Shown: positions 10,301 through 20,850 of the stretch, piece after piece
Position numbering within the stretch: position 1 is the first letter of the stretch
How the letters are laid out: the number at the start of each line of letters is the position of its first letter
Assembly (NCBI GenBank): GCA_948146395.1
Contig: OX411549.1
Coordinates: 26,166,655 to 26,230,654, forward strand
Length of the DNA stretch: 64,000 nt
From: Fragum whitleyi
Taxonomy: Eukaryota; Mollusca; Bivalvia; Cardiida; Cardiidae
Direction: 5' to 3'
Notes under the pieces: generated by a model
What the model saw: only the letters and a program-made list of their open reading frames with translations
The model's database searches: none
What the model was told of the DNA's origin: nothing
Made by a program: the position numbers and the translations under genes

Positions 10301-13300
10301 AGAAGTTTAAAATATGAATGCCCTTTCAAATGTTTTCAATAGCTTCTTTCAGAATGCTCTTGTCTAATAAAGTCTGATTAACGTAAAGGACCAGTAATGG
10401 TTCTGCAACAATTTGAAATCCATGAACTTTAATAATGTTAACAGAGATTTCCAAATGATTTCATGAGGAAATCTCGGTTGAAATTGTGAAAAATCATGAA
10501 TTCTGAAATGTTGCTGAACATTAACGGGTCCGCTACCTTTAATTGATGGCTCAGCACTAAAACAGATATAACTGCATATAAACATATATGCAGTTACAAC
10601 TGTTTTGTGCTGAGCCATCAAACTGAGCCTGTGTGCTACATTTCCATGTTCAATATTAGCCATTTATATTTTATTCCAGTCATTTCTTGTTTAACCCTTT
10701 TCGTGCTGAATAAATTTTGGCTAAAAAATTTAATCAAAATCAAAGGGCAAAAAGCACTGAAAGTTCCAACTTTAGGTCAAGTCTTCAAGGGATGTGGTGG
10801 TAGTACTGGTGTGAGGAATACCAGGAATCCATCGTTAGGTGCTCCAGTCGACGCGATATAAATCAATTGATAATTCTGGTTTGAAAGTGAGAAATAGGTG
10901 GTGTAGACTAACATCAGACTGCACACATGTGCAGGCTGATGTTTGTCTATAGCTCCTGCCAAAGCAGGAATATTCAGGGCTCAGCATGACAAGGGTTAAA
11001 AAGATACTTATATTTTACACATTTCTACTTTCTTTTTAAAAAAATATTTATTTTTTAATCGTTTCTGTTTTATTTCAGTCATTTCTTATCTGGAAGTTTC
11101 CCAGGAAAGGTCCGATTGAGACGGAAGGAGCCAAGTGGTCAGAAGAACTGACGGACGACAAAATGAACCAGGTTCATAAACGACTTTGTCAGTCTACTTA
11201 TCAAACTGACTATCTGGGTATTCCTCAAGGTAATCTATTTTATTGAAGTTTTATAATTGTGACTGACCAGGGGCCTGATATACTAAAAATCTTTAGATCT
11301 TTTATTGTGTAAGTCAAAATTGAAATAGCTACTACAGTAGTAACTAAATATGGAACTCTGCCATGCAACATCTAATTGAAATCGTCTTTTGAAGACAATT
11401 TCAATGAGATATTGCTAGGCAGAATTTAACAGTTAATGAAAACACCAGGTATGATTTGTCATTTTGACTTACGATTACTTTTTAGCTCACCTGAGCAGGA
11501 AGTGCTCATGTGAGCTATTGTGATCACCTTTCGTCTGGCGTCCATCCGTCGGTCGTCGTCCGTCGTCCAGCTTTCCGTCAACAATTTCTTTAAACGACAT
11601 CTCCTCCTAAACTACTTGGCCAATTAACACCAAATTTTACAGAAATGTTGCTTAGGTGGTCCCCTTCAAAAATAGCTAAAAGAATTGAAATCCATGAAAA
11701 ACTCTGGTTGCTATGGCAACAAACAGTGAAATTTTAAGAAAATCTTTAAAGTTCTTCTTCTTCTCAACCAGAAGTCTTACAGACTTAAAACTTGGCATGG
11801 ATGATCAGCTCATAGACCTGAATAAAAATAGCTAAAACCATATCTGTTGGGCTGCCAGGTGCGGAGCACCAGGGGTGAGGGGGTAGTACTTTTGTGAAAA
11901 TTTTGTAATCTTTAACCTTCTTCTTCTAATGAACCAGGAGCGAGACAGATTTGAATATTGGCATGGATGATCAGCATATGGACCTTTATAAAACTAGCTA
12001 AAACCATGACTGTAGATTCACCAGGTGTGGAGCACCAGGGGGGAGAGGGTAGTACTTTTGTGGAAATTTTGTAATCTTTAACCTTCTTCTTCTTCTGAAC
12101 CACAAGCCCTACAGACTTGAAAATTGGCATGGATGATCAGCTCATAGACCTGAATAAAAATAGCTAAAATCATGACTGTAAAGCCACCAGGTGCGGAGCA
12201 CCAGGGGGGAGGGGGTAGTACTTTTTACAAAATTTTGTAACTTTAACCTTCATCTTCTAATGAACCAGGAGCCCTACAGACTTCAATATTGGAATGGATG
12301 ATAAGCATATGGATCTTAAATAAAATAGCTAAAAGCATGAATGTAGGGCAACCAGATGCGGAGCATTAGGGGGGAGGGGGTAGTACTTTAAATCAATTTT
12401 GAAATCTTTAACCTTATTCTTCTCTTGGATCAGGAACCCTACAGACTTGAAAATTGTAATAGGTGATCAATTTATTGACATTAATAAAAATAGCTAAAAT
12501 CATGACTGTAGGGTCGACAGGTACTGAGTGTCTTGGGGAGGGTGTAGTACTTTGGATCATTTTTGAAATCTTTAAACTTCTTCTAATGAACCAGGAGTCC
12601 TACAGACTTGAAAATTGATATGAATGATCAGCATATAGACATTAATTGAATTAGCTAAAATCATGACTGTAGATTCACCAGGTGCAGAGCATCTTGGGGG
12701 AGGGGGAGTGCTTTGTTGAGAATTTTGAATCCCTACAGCCTTTTTATTTGACATGGACATGGACATACCTAGGTAATGAAGCTTTTTTCTCAGGTGAGCG
12801 ACCCAGGGCGAACGGCCCTCTTGTTTCGTAAGAAGTTTAGTAAAAGGAGCCCAAGGTGAAAATAGACTATCTGCAAGGTGTGAAAAGACCTTGTTCTTAA
12901 CATTTCGAATGTTGTTTGATTTCTGAATCTAGTTTGATCATTCTACCATCCTGAAAATAATTTTTGAAATACCATCTCCAGTTGACATTCACTGGAACCA
13001 TTTCTTTTCCCTATTCCTAGGTCAATCTTGTAAACAATTTATTGTTTAAGGAGAAATCATGTCCTTAAATCTATCTTGTTTAAGAAATTTTTATACTCCC
13101 CAAAACTATATAGGAGTCAGCTTGTCGGTCAGTTGGTCCATCCGTCTGTAGATTTTTCTTGTCCCCTCAATTTCTCAGCAACTAATGGACGCATTTTCAC
13201 TGAAACTTTACAATTGTAATCAGTATCAGGCAGAATTGTGCAAGTGAAATTTTGGTTAAGATCCATTCACTTTTGACAGAGTTAAAGCTGTTTGAGGGAA

Positions 13301-16300
13301 ATTTTTTGTATGCTTAATTACTCAGAAAGTAATGGACGGTTTTCATTGAAACTTTACAGATGTGATCTGTATCAGGCAGAAATGTGCAAGTGAAATTTTG
13401 GTGAGGATCCATTGATTTTTGACAGATTTAGGTCCTTTAGATAGAAATGGCTTTTAATTATTGACAGGGGTTTGTAAGGGGGTATTAGTCAGCTTTGGGA
13501 CAGTCTGCTTTATTACATATTTTTATCACTTAATTCAAAAATTAAGAAATGAAAAAAAGAACAGTTGTTATAATGTTATCAATGTATATCTATTTTTCCA
13601 AAATTAGCTACACTTGGATGGGGATGTCAACTCAGATTATGTGTTATTTATGGTATTTAATTCTTTAAATATATTTTACAGGTTTTGAGGTGAAAACTGC
13701 ATTTGCACTGCCACCTGATTGGAAGGAGAACATCCCATACACTCTAGATTCCGTACAACGATACAGTTACCAGAATGTCCAGCAGCCTGACGATTTAACG
13801 CTACCCGTCACACGATATGGGTCAAACAGGAAGAAACCGATACCAGCCAGTGGCACTAGTAAATAATATTATTTATTGGGGGTCTTGGATCCAAGAGGGA
13901 ATGATTTGCTTTCAAAAAGAAACATTCCATTATTTGTCGTACAAATCCTATGTTGTGGGGACTCATTGGAATCGTCCTGATAAGACAATTCCAATGAGTA
14001 CCCACATCTTAAAATTTGTATTATGAATAAATGATTTAGATTGTGATCTAATGGATCCCTGGATCCCTGATGCTTGAAACATTTTCAACATGAATATCAT
14101 CTCTCCCTTTTTTCTAGAGCTATTATTCTTCACATTTGAAATAATCAGGAGCGTGGAATTTCAATGCCCAACTTGTCCGACATGGGCTTTTCAACCTGCG
14201 GTCAAGTACATTTTGAAAGACCACTTGTCCGTGGACAAGAAATTACAAGGGCAAATCCTGGTATGGCACTATATAGATCAAGGAGATTAATAAGCTTATT
14301 GTTTGTATCAAAGAGTAGATAACACTGTTTTTAATGAAGCATTTTCTTCTATAGAAGCAATTCCTCAAAATCTTTCTATTCTATTGTTTTGCAGACAAGT
14401 TCATTTTGATTCTGGACAAGTAAAAAATCACACTTTACTTGTCCATGGACATGTCGAGAAAATCTGTATTTCCACACCCCTGAAATAATGTTAATAATTT
14501 CACATGCCTTTCAAGTAAAGTTTCAGATCAGCTTGTTCAATTGCTCACTTTGAGCGATATTCTGTAAATGTTAACTTGCTCGAATTATTTTCAGGTTATA
14601 TTATTTGTTTAATTCTAAATCGATTAATTTGATAGAGTGAACATCAAAAACATTATTTGCCATAAGTGAAAATTTAGCTTTATTGTTCACTTAAATGAAA
14701 GATTTATCTATCTGACTTGAAGGAACAAATGAATTTTCCATTTCTTTGATGCCAAAATGAGTCATAGTTTAAGAATTATCAGAACTTTATCATTGATCTT
14801 TGATCATGTAATTTTCCATGTGATTTCATGACAATGTGATTAGGTGATCTAGAGACAATTTAATTAGGTCACCCAGTAAAATCAAACCTACTTATATTAC
14901 ATCCAATTATATGAAATGAACAAAATTAATGAGGAATGAAATCTATTGCACCAGTAAGTTTACAATTTATCAAACTTCTCTGATCTTGGGACAAAAAGCC
15001 TAGTGAAATTATGAAGTGAAAGCCCAATGAGAAATCTTAATTATTCCTAAAAGTTCAAAATTATTTGTCATATTTTAATGAGACTTAACAGACTGCTCAC
15101 TTTCTTATTGTATCATATGTCAATCCAATGGCATTTGCATATGCAGAACTAGGATTTTGAAATTTAAACCCTCTCAAAAGCTGACCAACATAGAATGAAT
15201 ATATAGGATAAAGGCCATTATGTGGACTGTGACAAAAGATGAATATCCTCTGTCCACTCCCCTTTTCTATGACTTGAGCGTTGGCAAATAATCAAAACAT
15301 CGTAACTACAGCTTGAATAAGCTGTAGTTTCGATATTATGATCATTCATCTACGCCATTTTTTGAAAAAGGATTTATTTCTAGTACGCACTTGCATAATG
15401 TGTGTAATGGTACTTACACCCTTGTTTGACTGAGAAAAAAAACAAACTAAAAAACTTTTGAATGAAGATTAACATTATGTCATAAACCATTATGTATACA
15501 ATAGCAGTATAAGGGTTTTGTCATTTTCACATGATTCTTCAAATTTACCAATTACTGATCCTTATTTATTCAAACCTGTAATTTTTAATACACAATTTAG
15601 AGTTATTGGTTCATCTTATTTATACATATTCAAATTGTATTATTGTACATATTTCAGTCCAAACCTTGAAAATAAACAAAATGTTCTCTCCATCCTTTTA
15701 TTAACAAATTCTTAATTATTTCAGTACCCACTGCCTCTCGTAGACAAATGCATATTCGTAACAGAAGTACATATGACAGACACTACAATGACAACGCAGG
15801 AGCTGTCTCTAGTCAAATACGAGAGCTCGGACAGAAGCTGAGTGCAGAAGCTATTAGGAAATATTATGAAAGTGCTAGCGGAGAAGGTATAATTGCATGA
15901 ACTTGTAAATCACATTAATGCTTCATAATTGATTTCTGTTGTTTTTCACCAAGTAATAATGAGATTTTTCTCAAGCACCTTTCAATTTTTAGGAAAATAT
16001 TCTAACTTATGATACAGAAATGGATTGATTTTAAATAAGCACCTGGCTATAAACTAGTTTAACCAGTGTAAATTGGAAGTTATTTATTATTCATAATGAG
16101 GACAAAGGAATTTAAAAAGATTTTCACTGAACAAATATTAGTCTGTTCATATTTCCGGATACTATCTGTTGTGTTGAACAAATACTGAATATTAACTATT
16201 ATATTTTGAGTGTCTGAGCTAAAAATATTGTACCAAATTAAGTGAAACATTGAATAAATACTGTTCTGCATTGAGGATACAAATATAAACTTTTGGTTAA

Positions 16301-17331
16301 AGAATTGATGAAACTTTTTGACCTACAGTGGCTATTTCTTCAGTTTGTGGCCATGTCACTCTCGTAAATAAATAGCTTTAAATAAATAGTGTTCATTATT
16401 AATTCAGTTTAATACCTGTTCAGTGAAAATCTTTTGTAATGATCGTATTACACTGACATTAGCCATTGAGTGAAAAGGTTATCAAAAAATAAATGACCTT
16501 TTCTGTAACTTTCATTCATAAAAAATAAATCAAGAAAAATACTACATGTATCATACTTAATTCAACTGAGTGACTATTCATGTTGAGCATATGGCATGCA
16601 TGCATTTTTTCACCGATTTTATTAAAATTACTTTTGTTTTAAAGCTTTTATGAGTACCAATAATATATATGACCCATCGCACCAAAAGTGACTATCTAGG
16701 TACTCTGTAAAGTAGAATAAAAAAAATCCTATAATTGTGACAGAGGTCAGCCAGTGGTCCAAACATAGATGCATGTATATAAAAAATGTAGGACATTCAT
16801 GATTCTAAATTTAGAAAATGGAAGCAAAAATATTCTTTTCTTGTTAGCCTGAGCACTCTGCATAGTGTCACAAGGGTAATAATATATCCTTTCCTAGATG
16901 GTCCCTTTTTATTTGATGGGTAACATGTTTTTTTCTGATAATATGTATTGGCAGTTTACTTGCTATAGATTCTAATGCTATAACTTTGCTGAAAGGCAAT
17001 TAATCATTTAAGGGAGAAAACCCAACTAATAGCAAGCAGTAGCTTTTACTGAGTTATCTTTAATTGCATGTTGTGGATTTTTGTTGTATTAATTATTTCA
17101 GATCGTGTAATGGCTCGTAGATTATTGGAAGCATATTCAGGCAGACAGGTGCCCCCTACCCCACCACCTCAAGTTGTAATGAGGCCCCCGAGTGGACGTC
17201 CAGTATCTAGAGCATCAAATACCCCTTCTAGTACCCCAATCTCATCACCTTACGTTCCTGTTCCCCCTCCAAAGGCCCCAAGTTCTAGAATGTCTTTTAA
17301 TGTTTATTCTCCTCCCCAGTTATTAGAATAA
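7231..17331 (+). CDS. Spliced gene, 3' part (six exons, 321 codons): repeated Tyr-motif protein, possibly ciliary (TEX26-like)
   Basis: Exons 7231-7324, 7942-8095, 11079-11229, 13682-13858, 15725-15886 and 17102-17331 all have AG acceptors and GT donors (the last ends in TAA). Codons split across introns rejoin without a stop, giving 321 residues. The 5' exon or exons were not found. Four exons carry a similar tyrosine motif (QTSYNRDY, ETHYNNEY, STYQTDY, STYDRHY); the third is followed by LGIPQGF. The last 75 residues are Pro/Ser-rich. There is no signal peptide or membrane segment in the visible part. Short Tyr-containing repeats in a small basic protein are typical of ciliary or sperm microtubule-inner proteins, and the order of motifs reminds me of testis-expressed protein 26. 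That assignment is from memory of the family and is tentative. The gene structure itself is firm. Confidence 0.85.
7381..7452. repeat. ~75-bp hairpin MITE copy
   Basis: GGGTCAGTATGAAATAGTTGTAACTGCCTATA with TATAGGCAGTTATAAACTGTTTTGCACTGAACC, in the intron just after exon a. A related hairpin (GCAAAACTATTATAATGCCTATA) follows at 7566-7620. Confidence 0.7.
7698..7883 (+). repeat. Perfect 93-bp tandem duplication
   Basis: AAACACATCTACATTTTAGC..TTCTTCACAAATGATT occurs at 7698-7790 and again at 7791-7883 with no difference that I can see. It is in the intron 58 bp before exon b. Confidence 0.9.
7942..8095 (+). CDS. Exon b
   Basis: The acceptor is atattgtag and the donor cacag|gtaga. One base completes the split Arg codon and then 51 codons follow, ending exactly on a codon boundary at Gln. 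It encodes PMTSHGFAPQ, then ETHYNNEYHGKPYRP (second Tyr motif) and a Pro/Arg/Ser stretch. A methionine at 7946 is internal and is not taken as the start, because the upstream exon joins in phase. Exon base composition is clearly GC-richer than the flanking intron. Confidence 0.85.
8430..8735. repeat. Array of ~12-bp ATATAAG/CTTATAT motifs
   Basis: CATATAAGTGGCATATATGG, CATATATGTGGTTTATTTGCC, TTACTTATATGTCCCATATATGC and CTTATATGTGACTTATATGCC alternate in both orientations at about 12-bp spacing. The region translates as Tyr/Ile/Cys/His-rich chance ORFs. Intron b-c. Confidence 0.75.
9425..9690. repeat. Second array of ~12-bp ATATAAG motifs
   Basis: GGCTTATATGTCACTTATATGTCAGTTATATGG and CATATAAGTGGCTTATATGCCAGTTATATGCC, then CATATAACTGACATATAACTGACATATAAGTGG. 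About 690 bp of motif-free sequence separates it from the first array. Confidence 0.75.
9751..9994. mobile_element. MITE with TCACACGAAAAGGGACCATCT ends
   Basis: Left TCACACGAAAAGGGACCATC, right GATGGTCCCTTTTTGTGTGA. The interior palindrome ACCCTAGTCAGACTGC/GACTGACTAGGGT resembles a nested hairpin. A right-end remnant (AGATGGTCCCTTTTT) lies at about 16898. Confidence 0.75.
10383..10537. mobile_element. Foldback TTAA MITE, diverged copy
   Basis: ATTAACGTAAAGGACCAGTAATGG at one end and AACGGGTCCGCTACCTTTAATT at the other. Core AGAGATTTCC pairs with GGAAATCTC. The hairpin at 10545 follows within a few bases. Confidence 0.65.
10545..10620. repeat. ~75-bp hairpin MITE, best copy
   Basis: GATGGCTCAGCACTAAAACAGATATAACTGCATATA pairs with TATATGCAGTTACAACTGTTTTGTGCTGAGCCATC with three or four mismatches over about 35 bp. 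Intron b-c. Confidence 0.78.
10695..10995 (+). mobile_element. TTAA-flanked MITE interrupted by a SINE fragment
   Basis: TTAA CCCTTTTCGTGCTGAATAAATTTTGGC at the left and GGGCTCAGCATGACAAGGG TTAA at the right match the copies at 2391 and 4928. The interior is split at about 10785-10869 by SINE 3' sequence. It lies in the intron between exons b and c. Confidence 0.75.
10785..10869 (+). mobile_element. SINE 3' fragment
   Basis: AGGGATGTGGTGGTAGTACTGGTGTGAGGAATACCAGGAATCCATCGTTAGGTGCTCCAG matches the body of the tRNA-derived SINE at 29392. It ends GCGATATAAATCAATT. The tRNA head is absent. Confidence 0.7.
11079..11229 (+). CDS. Exon c
   Basis: A long pyrimidine tract and tatttcag precede the exon; the donor is caag|gtaatc. 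It holds 50 codons plus one base and begins SFLIWKFPRKGP. It ends STYQTDYLGIPQG with the final Gly split across the intron. The W-K-F-P segment and the TDYLGIPQGF segment are the best candidates for recognising the family by search. Confidence 0.87.
11279..11480. mobile_element. MITE with AAGTCAAAATTGA / TTTTGACTTACGA ends
   Basis: TGTAAGTCAAAATTGAAATAGCTACTACAGTAG through a central hairpin (ATCTAATTGAAATCGTCTTTTGAAGACAATTTCAATGAGAT) to CATTTTGACTTACGATTA. A close copy is at 40047-40262. Confidence 0.7.
11481..12826 (+). repeat. Dispersed element with six ~168-bp tandem units
   Basis: Begins TTTAGCTCACCTGAGCAGGAAGTGCTC and ends TCTCAGGTGAGCGACCCAGGGC..CCTCTTG, so the tips are inverted (GCTCACCTGAG). 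Units share ACAGACTTGAAAATTGGCATGGATGATCAG, AATAGCTAAAATCATGACTG and CCAGGTGCGGAGCACCAGGGGGGAGGGGGTAGTAC. Lies in intron c-d. Bivalve elements of this layout (arms plus a minisatellite core) are often Helitron-related; that link is inference. Confidence 0.75.
13089..13512 (+). repeat. Dispersed element related to the TATACCCCC type
   Basis: TTTTTATACTCCCCAAAAC, GTCAGTTGGTCCATCCGTCTG, two ~150-bp units (GGACGCATTTTCACTGAAACTTTACA, ATCAGGCAGAATTGTGCAAGTGAAATTTTGG) and GGGGGTATTAGTCAGCTTTGGGACAGTC. It sits just before exon d. A further partial one is at 3056-3345. Confidence 0.62.
13682..13858 (+). CDS. Exon d
   Basis: The acceptor is atattttacag and the donor acta|gtaaata. Two bases complete the split Gly codon, 58 codons follow, and one base is left over. 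The peptide continues FEVKTAFALPPDWKENIPYT, then SVQRYSYQNVQQPDD and a basic SNRKKPIPASGT end. It has no internal stop, and both junction phases agree with the neighbouring exons. Confidence 0.86.
14147..14482 (-). mobile_element. Composite-element arms without the tandem core
   Basis: Reverse complement begins CAGGGGTGTGGAAATACAG and ends CATTGAAATTCCACGCTCCTG; the arms carry ACTTGTCCATGGACA. There is no ~165-bp core, so this is either a solo form or the element the core entered. Confidence 0.62.
15300..15349. repeat. Short hairpin (CTACAGCTTGAATAAGCTGTAG)
   Basis: AACATCGTAACTACAGCTT pairs with AAGCTGTAGTTTCGATATT. The same design with the stem changed occurs at 56311-56353 (GCGTAACTCCAGCTTGTTC / AAGCTGGAGTTACGATG). 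Confidence 0.65.
15725..15886 (+). CDS. Exon e
   Basis: The acceptor is attatttcag and the donor gaag|gtataa. The exon completes a split Ile codon, carries 53 codons and leaves one base. It encodes RSTYDRHYNDNAG, the last Tyr motif, followed by a charged, probably helical segment (SSQIRELGQKLSAEAIRKYY). Confidence 0.86.
15887..17101 (+). other. Intron e-f, no recognised element
   Basis: AT-rich sequence with a GGTCCCTTTTT MITE-end remnant near 16898 and short AAATAAATAG repeats near 16370. The branch and acceptor region ends TTGTTGTATTAATTATTTCAG. I see no coding exon skipped here. Confidence 0.6.
17102..17331 (+). CDS. Exon f, terminal coding exon with Pro/Ser-rich tail
   Basis: The acceptor is attatttcag. 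The exon completes a split Asp codon and runs 75 further codons to TAA at 17329-17331. It opens with RVMARRLLEAYSGRQ and then becomes rich in Pro, Ser and Val, which suggests a disordered C-terminus. No canonical AATAAA follows within several hundred bases; the nearest weak candidate is ATTACATAAAAG around 17530, so the polyadenylation site is uncertain. Confidence 0.87.
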
Positions 17332-17605
17332 CAATATATATTTTTGCCATCTATTTTCTTGTGTTATATCTTGCAAAAGGCATTTGATTGGCTAGAATGT
17401 TTTTGTTAGAATGAGTTTTGTTGTACTGTATAAGAAAAAAACAACTGTTAAAATTGTCAATTACCAAATTTTGTCTTAAAGACTGGTATATGTTTTAGTA
17501 TCATGTTTGAAAGTCCTTGTAAAGTTGAATTACATAAAAGATTTTAAAATCAATCTTTACTTCTATAGATTTCAGTTGATCAATGATACAGTTTGTTCTC
17601 TTGTT

Positions 17606-18958
17606 CAGGGGTGTGGAAATACGATTTTTCTCCACTTGTCCATGGACAAGTAAAAGTAGATTTCCTACTTGTCCAGGATCAAAATGAACTTGCCCATAAA
17701 AAAATAACTTGATAAGTATTGAGAAAAAGATTGTTTTTAATGAAGAAAATGCTGTAACTCAGCATTTTCTTCATTAAAGACAATGTTTTCTCCCCTTTGA
17801 TACAAACAGTAGGATTACTTCTCTCCTAGATCTTTTTTAGTACTGTATCAAGATTTGCTCTGGTTTTTAGCTCCACTGGCTGAAAGCCACTGGGGCTATT
17901 GTCATGGCGTTGTGTCCGTTGTGCGTCCGTCCGTACTTTTTCTTTAAAAATCTTCTCCTCAGAAACTACTGGATGGATTTCAACCAAACTTCACAGGAAT
18001 GAACCTTGGGTGACCCTCTTTCAAAGTTGTTCAAGAAATTTTGATCCAATGAAAAACATGGATTTAATGGGCGTGACTTATTTCCAAATATGGTATAAAG
18101 TGACTTTTCTCAGGTTCTAACTGATGGATATCAACCAAATTTTACATGAATGATCCTTGGGTGACCCTTTATCAGTCTACAAATAATAATAGTGATCGGA
18201 TGAAAAATATGTTTTTTATGGGCGGATGTCATCTCTCTATATGTTATATAGTGGAAACTTTGAAAATCATTTTCTCAGAATCTAACTGATAGATATCAAC
18301 CAAATTTTACATGAATGATCCTTGGGTGACCCTTTATCAGTCTACAAAAAATTATTGTGATAGGATGAAAAATATGTATTTTAATGGGCGGAGGTCATTT
18401 CTCTATATGTTATATAATGGAAACTTTGAAAATCATTTTCTCAGAATCTAACTGATAGATATCAACTAAATTTTACATGAATGATCCTTGGGTGACCCTT
18501 TATCAGACTGACAACAATTATTGTGATCGGATGAAAAATATGTATTCTATGGGCGGAGGTCATTTCTTTATATGTTATATAGTGCAAACTTTGAAAATCA
18601 TTTTCTCAGAATGTTATCAATCAAACTTCATTATTATGATCCTTGGGTGATCCATTATTATTCAGCCAAAACTTATTGTGATTTGAAGAAAAATATGTCT
18701 TTTATGGGCGGAGGTCATTTCTCTATATGATATATTAGTGGAAACTTTGAAAATCTTTTCAACATCGGTAGAAGCCAAAATATCTAAAACTCTAGTCAAA
18801 TCTTAGATTTGCTATTACAAGAAATTCAAGCCTTTGGAGCGACACAAGCCATTCATGGCTTTCTAGTTACTTGTCCACAGACAAGTGGGAAAATATACTT
18901 GTCCACAAGTGGAAAAGCCCGAGTTGGACTAGTCAGGCACGGGAATTCCACACCCCTA
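17606..18958 (+). mobile_element. Composite element: CAGGGGTGTGGAA ends with ~165-bp tandem core
   Basis: Ends CAGGGGTGTGGAAATACG and CGGGAATTCCACACCCCTA are inverted. Both arms repeat ACTTGTCCAYRGACAAGT. Core 17870-18866 begins TTTTAGCTCCACTGGCTGAAAGCC and has about four units with ATGAATGATCCTTGGGTGACCCTTTATCAGTC and ATGGGCGGAGGTCATTTCTCTATATGTTATATAG. Confidence 0.7.
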
Positions 18959-19513
18959 TTGTTTGGGTGAACTTTTAAAAAAATAAAAGCTTATAAAGGC
19001 TATATAGAAGACGTCCCTCGAGCAATATCGACTGCAATGATGCTTTTATTTCTATATTCATGACAGATTTATGAATAATATAGCTTATTTTTGCATAACT
19101 TTTTTACACCTCAATATACTTACTTCATTTTTCGGAAGGAAAAAAATTACTTTTTTATGTAATTATTCACAAACATGTACCAATTTCTGCTTATTATGCA
19201 CATTGCTTAAATGTTGTCTTTTTGTAATGATCACAAGTATTTAGTACAATAACAATTATCATTTAGATTGAAATAAAGTGGTAATATTATTTCTAAGTCA
19301 ATTAATATTATATGTATGAAAATCACCGATAACTAAAAAAGGTTTATGTCGTCGTCAAAAAAATATATAGAGATATATGCAGACTTTAGATTTCCTTACT
19401 AACAATATTGTAATTGAGTCTTTTAAGTAGACCAATATGATGTATCAGTATAAACCCTCAAAATATATATAGGTTCTTACAATGGACTTGTACTAACTCC
19501 TTTGTCAGAGAAC

Positions 19514-19781
19514 TAAATCCCTGTCATGCCTAATAAAATCCTTGGGAAATTTATAGTTAAATGAAATTGCTAAAAACAATAAAAACACACACACACAAAT
19601 AGCAGATGGAATATTTGAAAATCTGTATATATTTCGAAAATGAAAATTTTACACTTTTCCTGTTAAACAGAAGCAATCACGTGGTAAAGACTTAGATTAG
19701 ACTGCACATATGTATGGGCTGATCTTTGTATAAACCTCTTGCCAAAGTAGGAAAATTCCAGGTTTGGAATGACAAGGTTTA
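19514..19781 (+). mobile_element. Diverged copy of the TTAA MITE
   Basis: CCTGTCATGCCTAATAAAATCCTTGG, then GACTGCACATATGTATGGGCTGATC and TTCCAGGTTTGGAATGACAAGG TTTAATA. Only the plan is kept. A further right-end remnant (TTCAGCATGACAAGGGTTAA) lies at about 6808-6828. Confidence 0.55.
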
Positions 19782-20084
19782 ATAAACAAAATACTTTTTG
19801 TGCAAAAAAAGATAAGACTCAGTTAAAGAAGAATTGAAAGAAAAAAAAAATCAATGTAAGAAAGATCTGCCATTTTTAAATTAAGGAACCAGGTCCAAAA
19901 GAAAAAGTAGATAGAAATCCTTGTCAGACTGCACAGTGCCTATCATTCAAAAAGTAATCAGACTTCAACTTGATCTTAGGATAAAGGCCCTGGAAAGCAT
20001 AAGAAGAGTGTTTGAATTAAGAAAGAATAACTGGCATTCATTCAAATATGGTCAAAACTTGTCTTCAGAAGAAAAAACACACTT

Positions 20085-20850
20085 TTTATACCCCCCGACA
20101 ACGAAGTTATGGGGGGGTATACTGGAATCAGGTTGTCCGTCCATCCGTCCATCCGAAGCCAAAATTTTGTGTCCTCTTCTCCTCCCACAGTTTTGTACCA
20201 ATTTTGCTGAAATTTTATCAGGTTGTTTTCTAGCATATGAAGTTGTGCACCTGCAATTTTCATCCTGATCCAGTCATTAGTTTTAGAGTTATGGCACTTT
20301 GAACTTTTTATGGAGGGGGGAGTAGTCCAAATTTTGTGTCCTCTTCTCCTCCCACAGTTTTGGACCAATTTTGCTGAAATTTTATCAGGTTGTTTCTCAT
20401 CATATGAAGTTGTGCATCTGCAATTTTCATCCTGATCCAGTCATTAGTTTCAGAGTTGTGGCACTTTGAACTTTTTAAGGAGGGGGGGGGGGGAGTAGTC
20501 CAAATCTAAATTTGTAAAACTCAGTTACTTTAAGGCCAGTTACCAAATTCGGTAAATAATCCTATCATATGAAGTTGTGCACCTGCAATTTTCAGCCTGA
20601 TCCAGGTATTAGTTTCAGAGTTATGGCACTTTGAACTTTTTAAGGAGGGGGGGGGGGGGAAAGTAGTCAAAATTTAAAATTGCAAAACTCAGTTACCATT
20701 AGGGGAGTTACCAAATTTGGTAAGTAACATCATCTTGTTGTTATCATGTTGCAAAAAAAATCATGTACTAAAAGCACTTATACTGGGACATAGCCCAGGT
20801 AGGACAATGCCCTAGTGGGGGGGTATGAGTCCGCTCTGCGACAGTTCTAG
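20085..20850 (+). repeat. Dispersed element with TATACCCCC ends and tandem core
   Basis: TTTATACCCCCCGACAACGAAGTTATGGGGGGGTATACTGG to GGGTATGAGTCCGCTCTGCGACAGTTCTAG. Three to four ~155-bp units contain CATATGAAGTTGTGCACCTGCAATTTTCATCC and CAGAGTTATGGCACTTTGAACTTTTTAAGGAGGGG. Confidence 0.7.
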
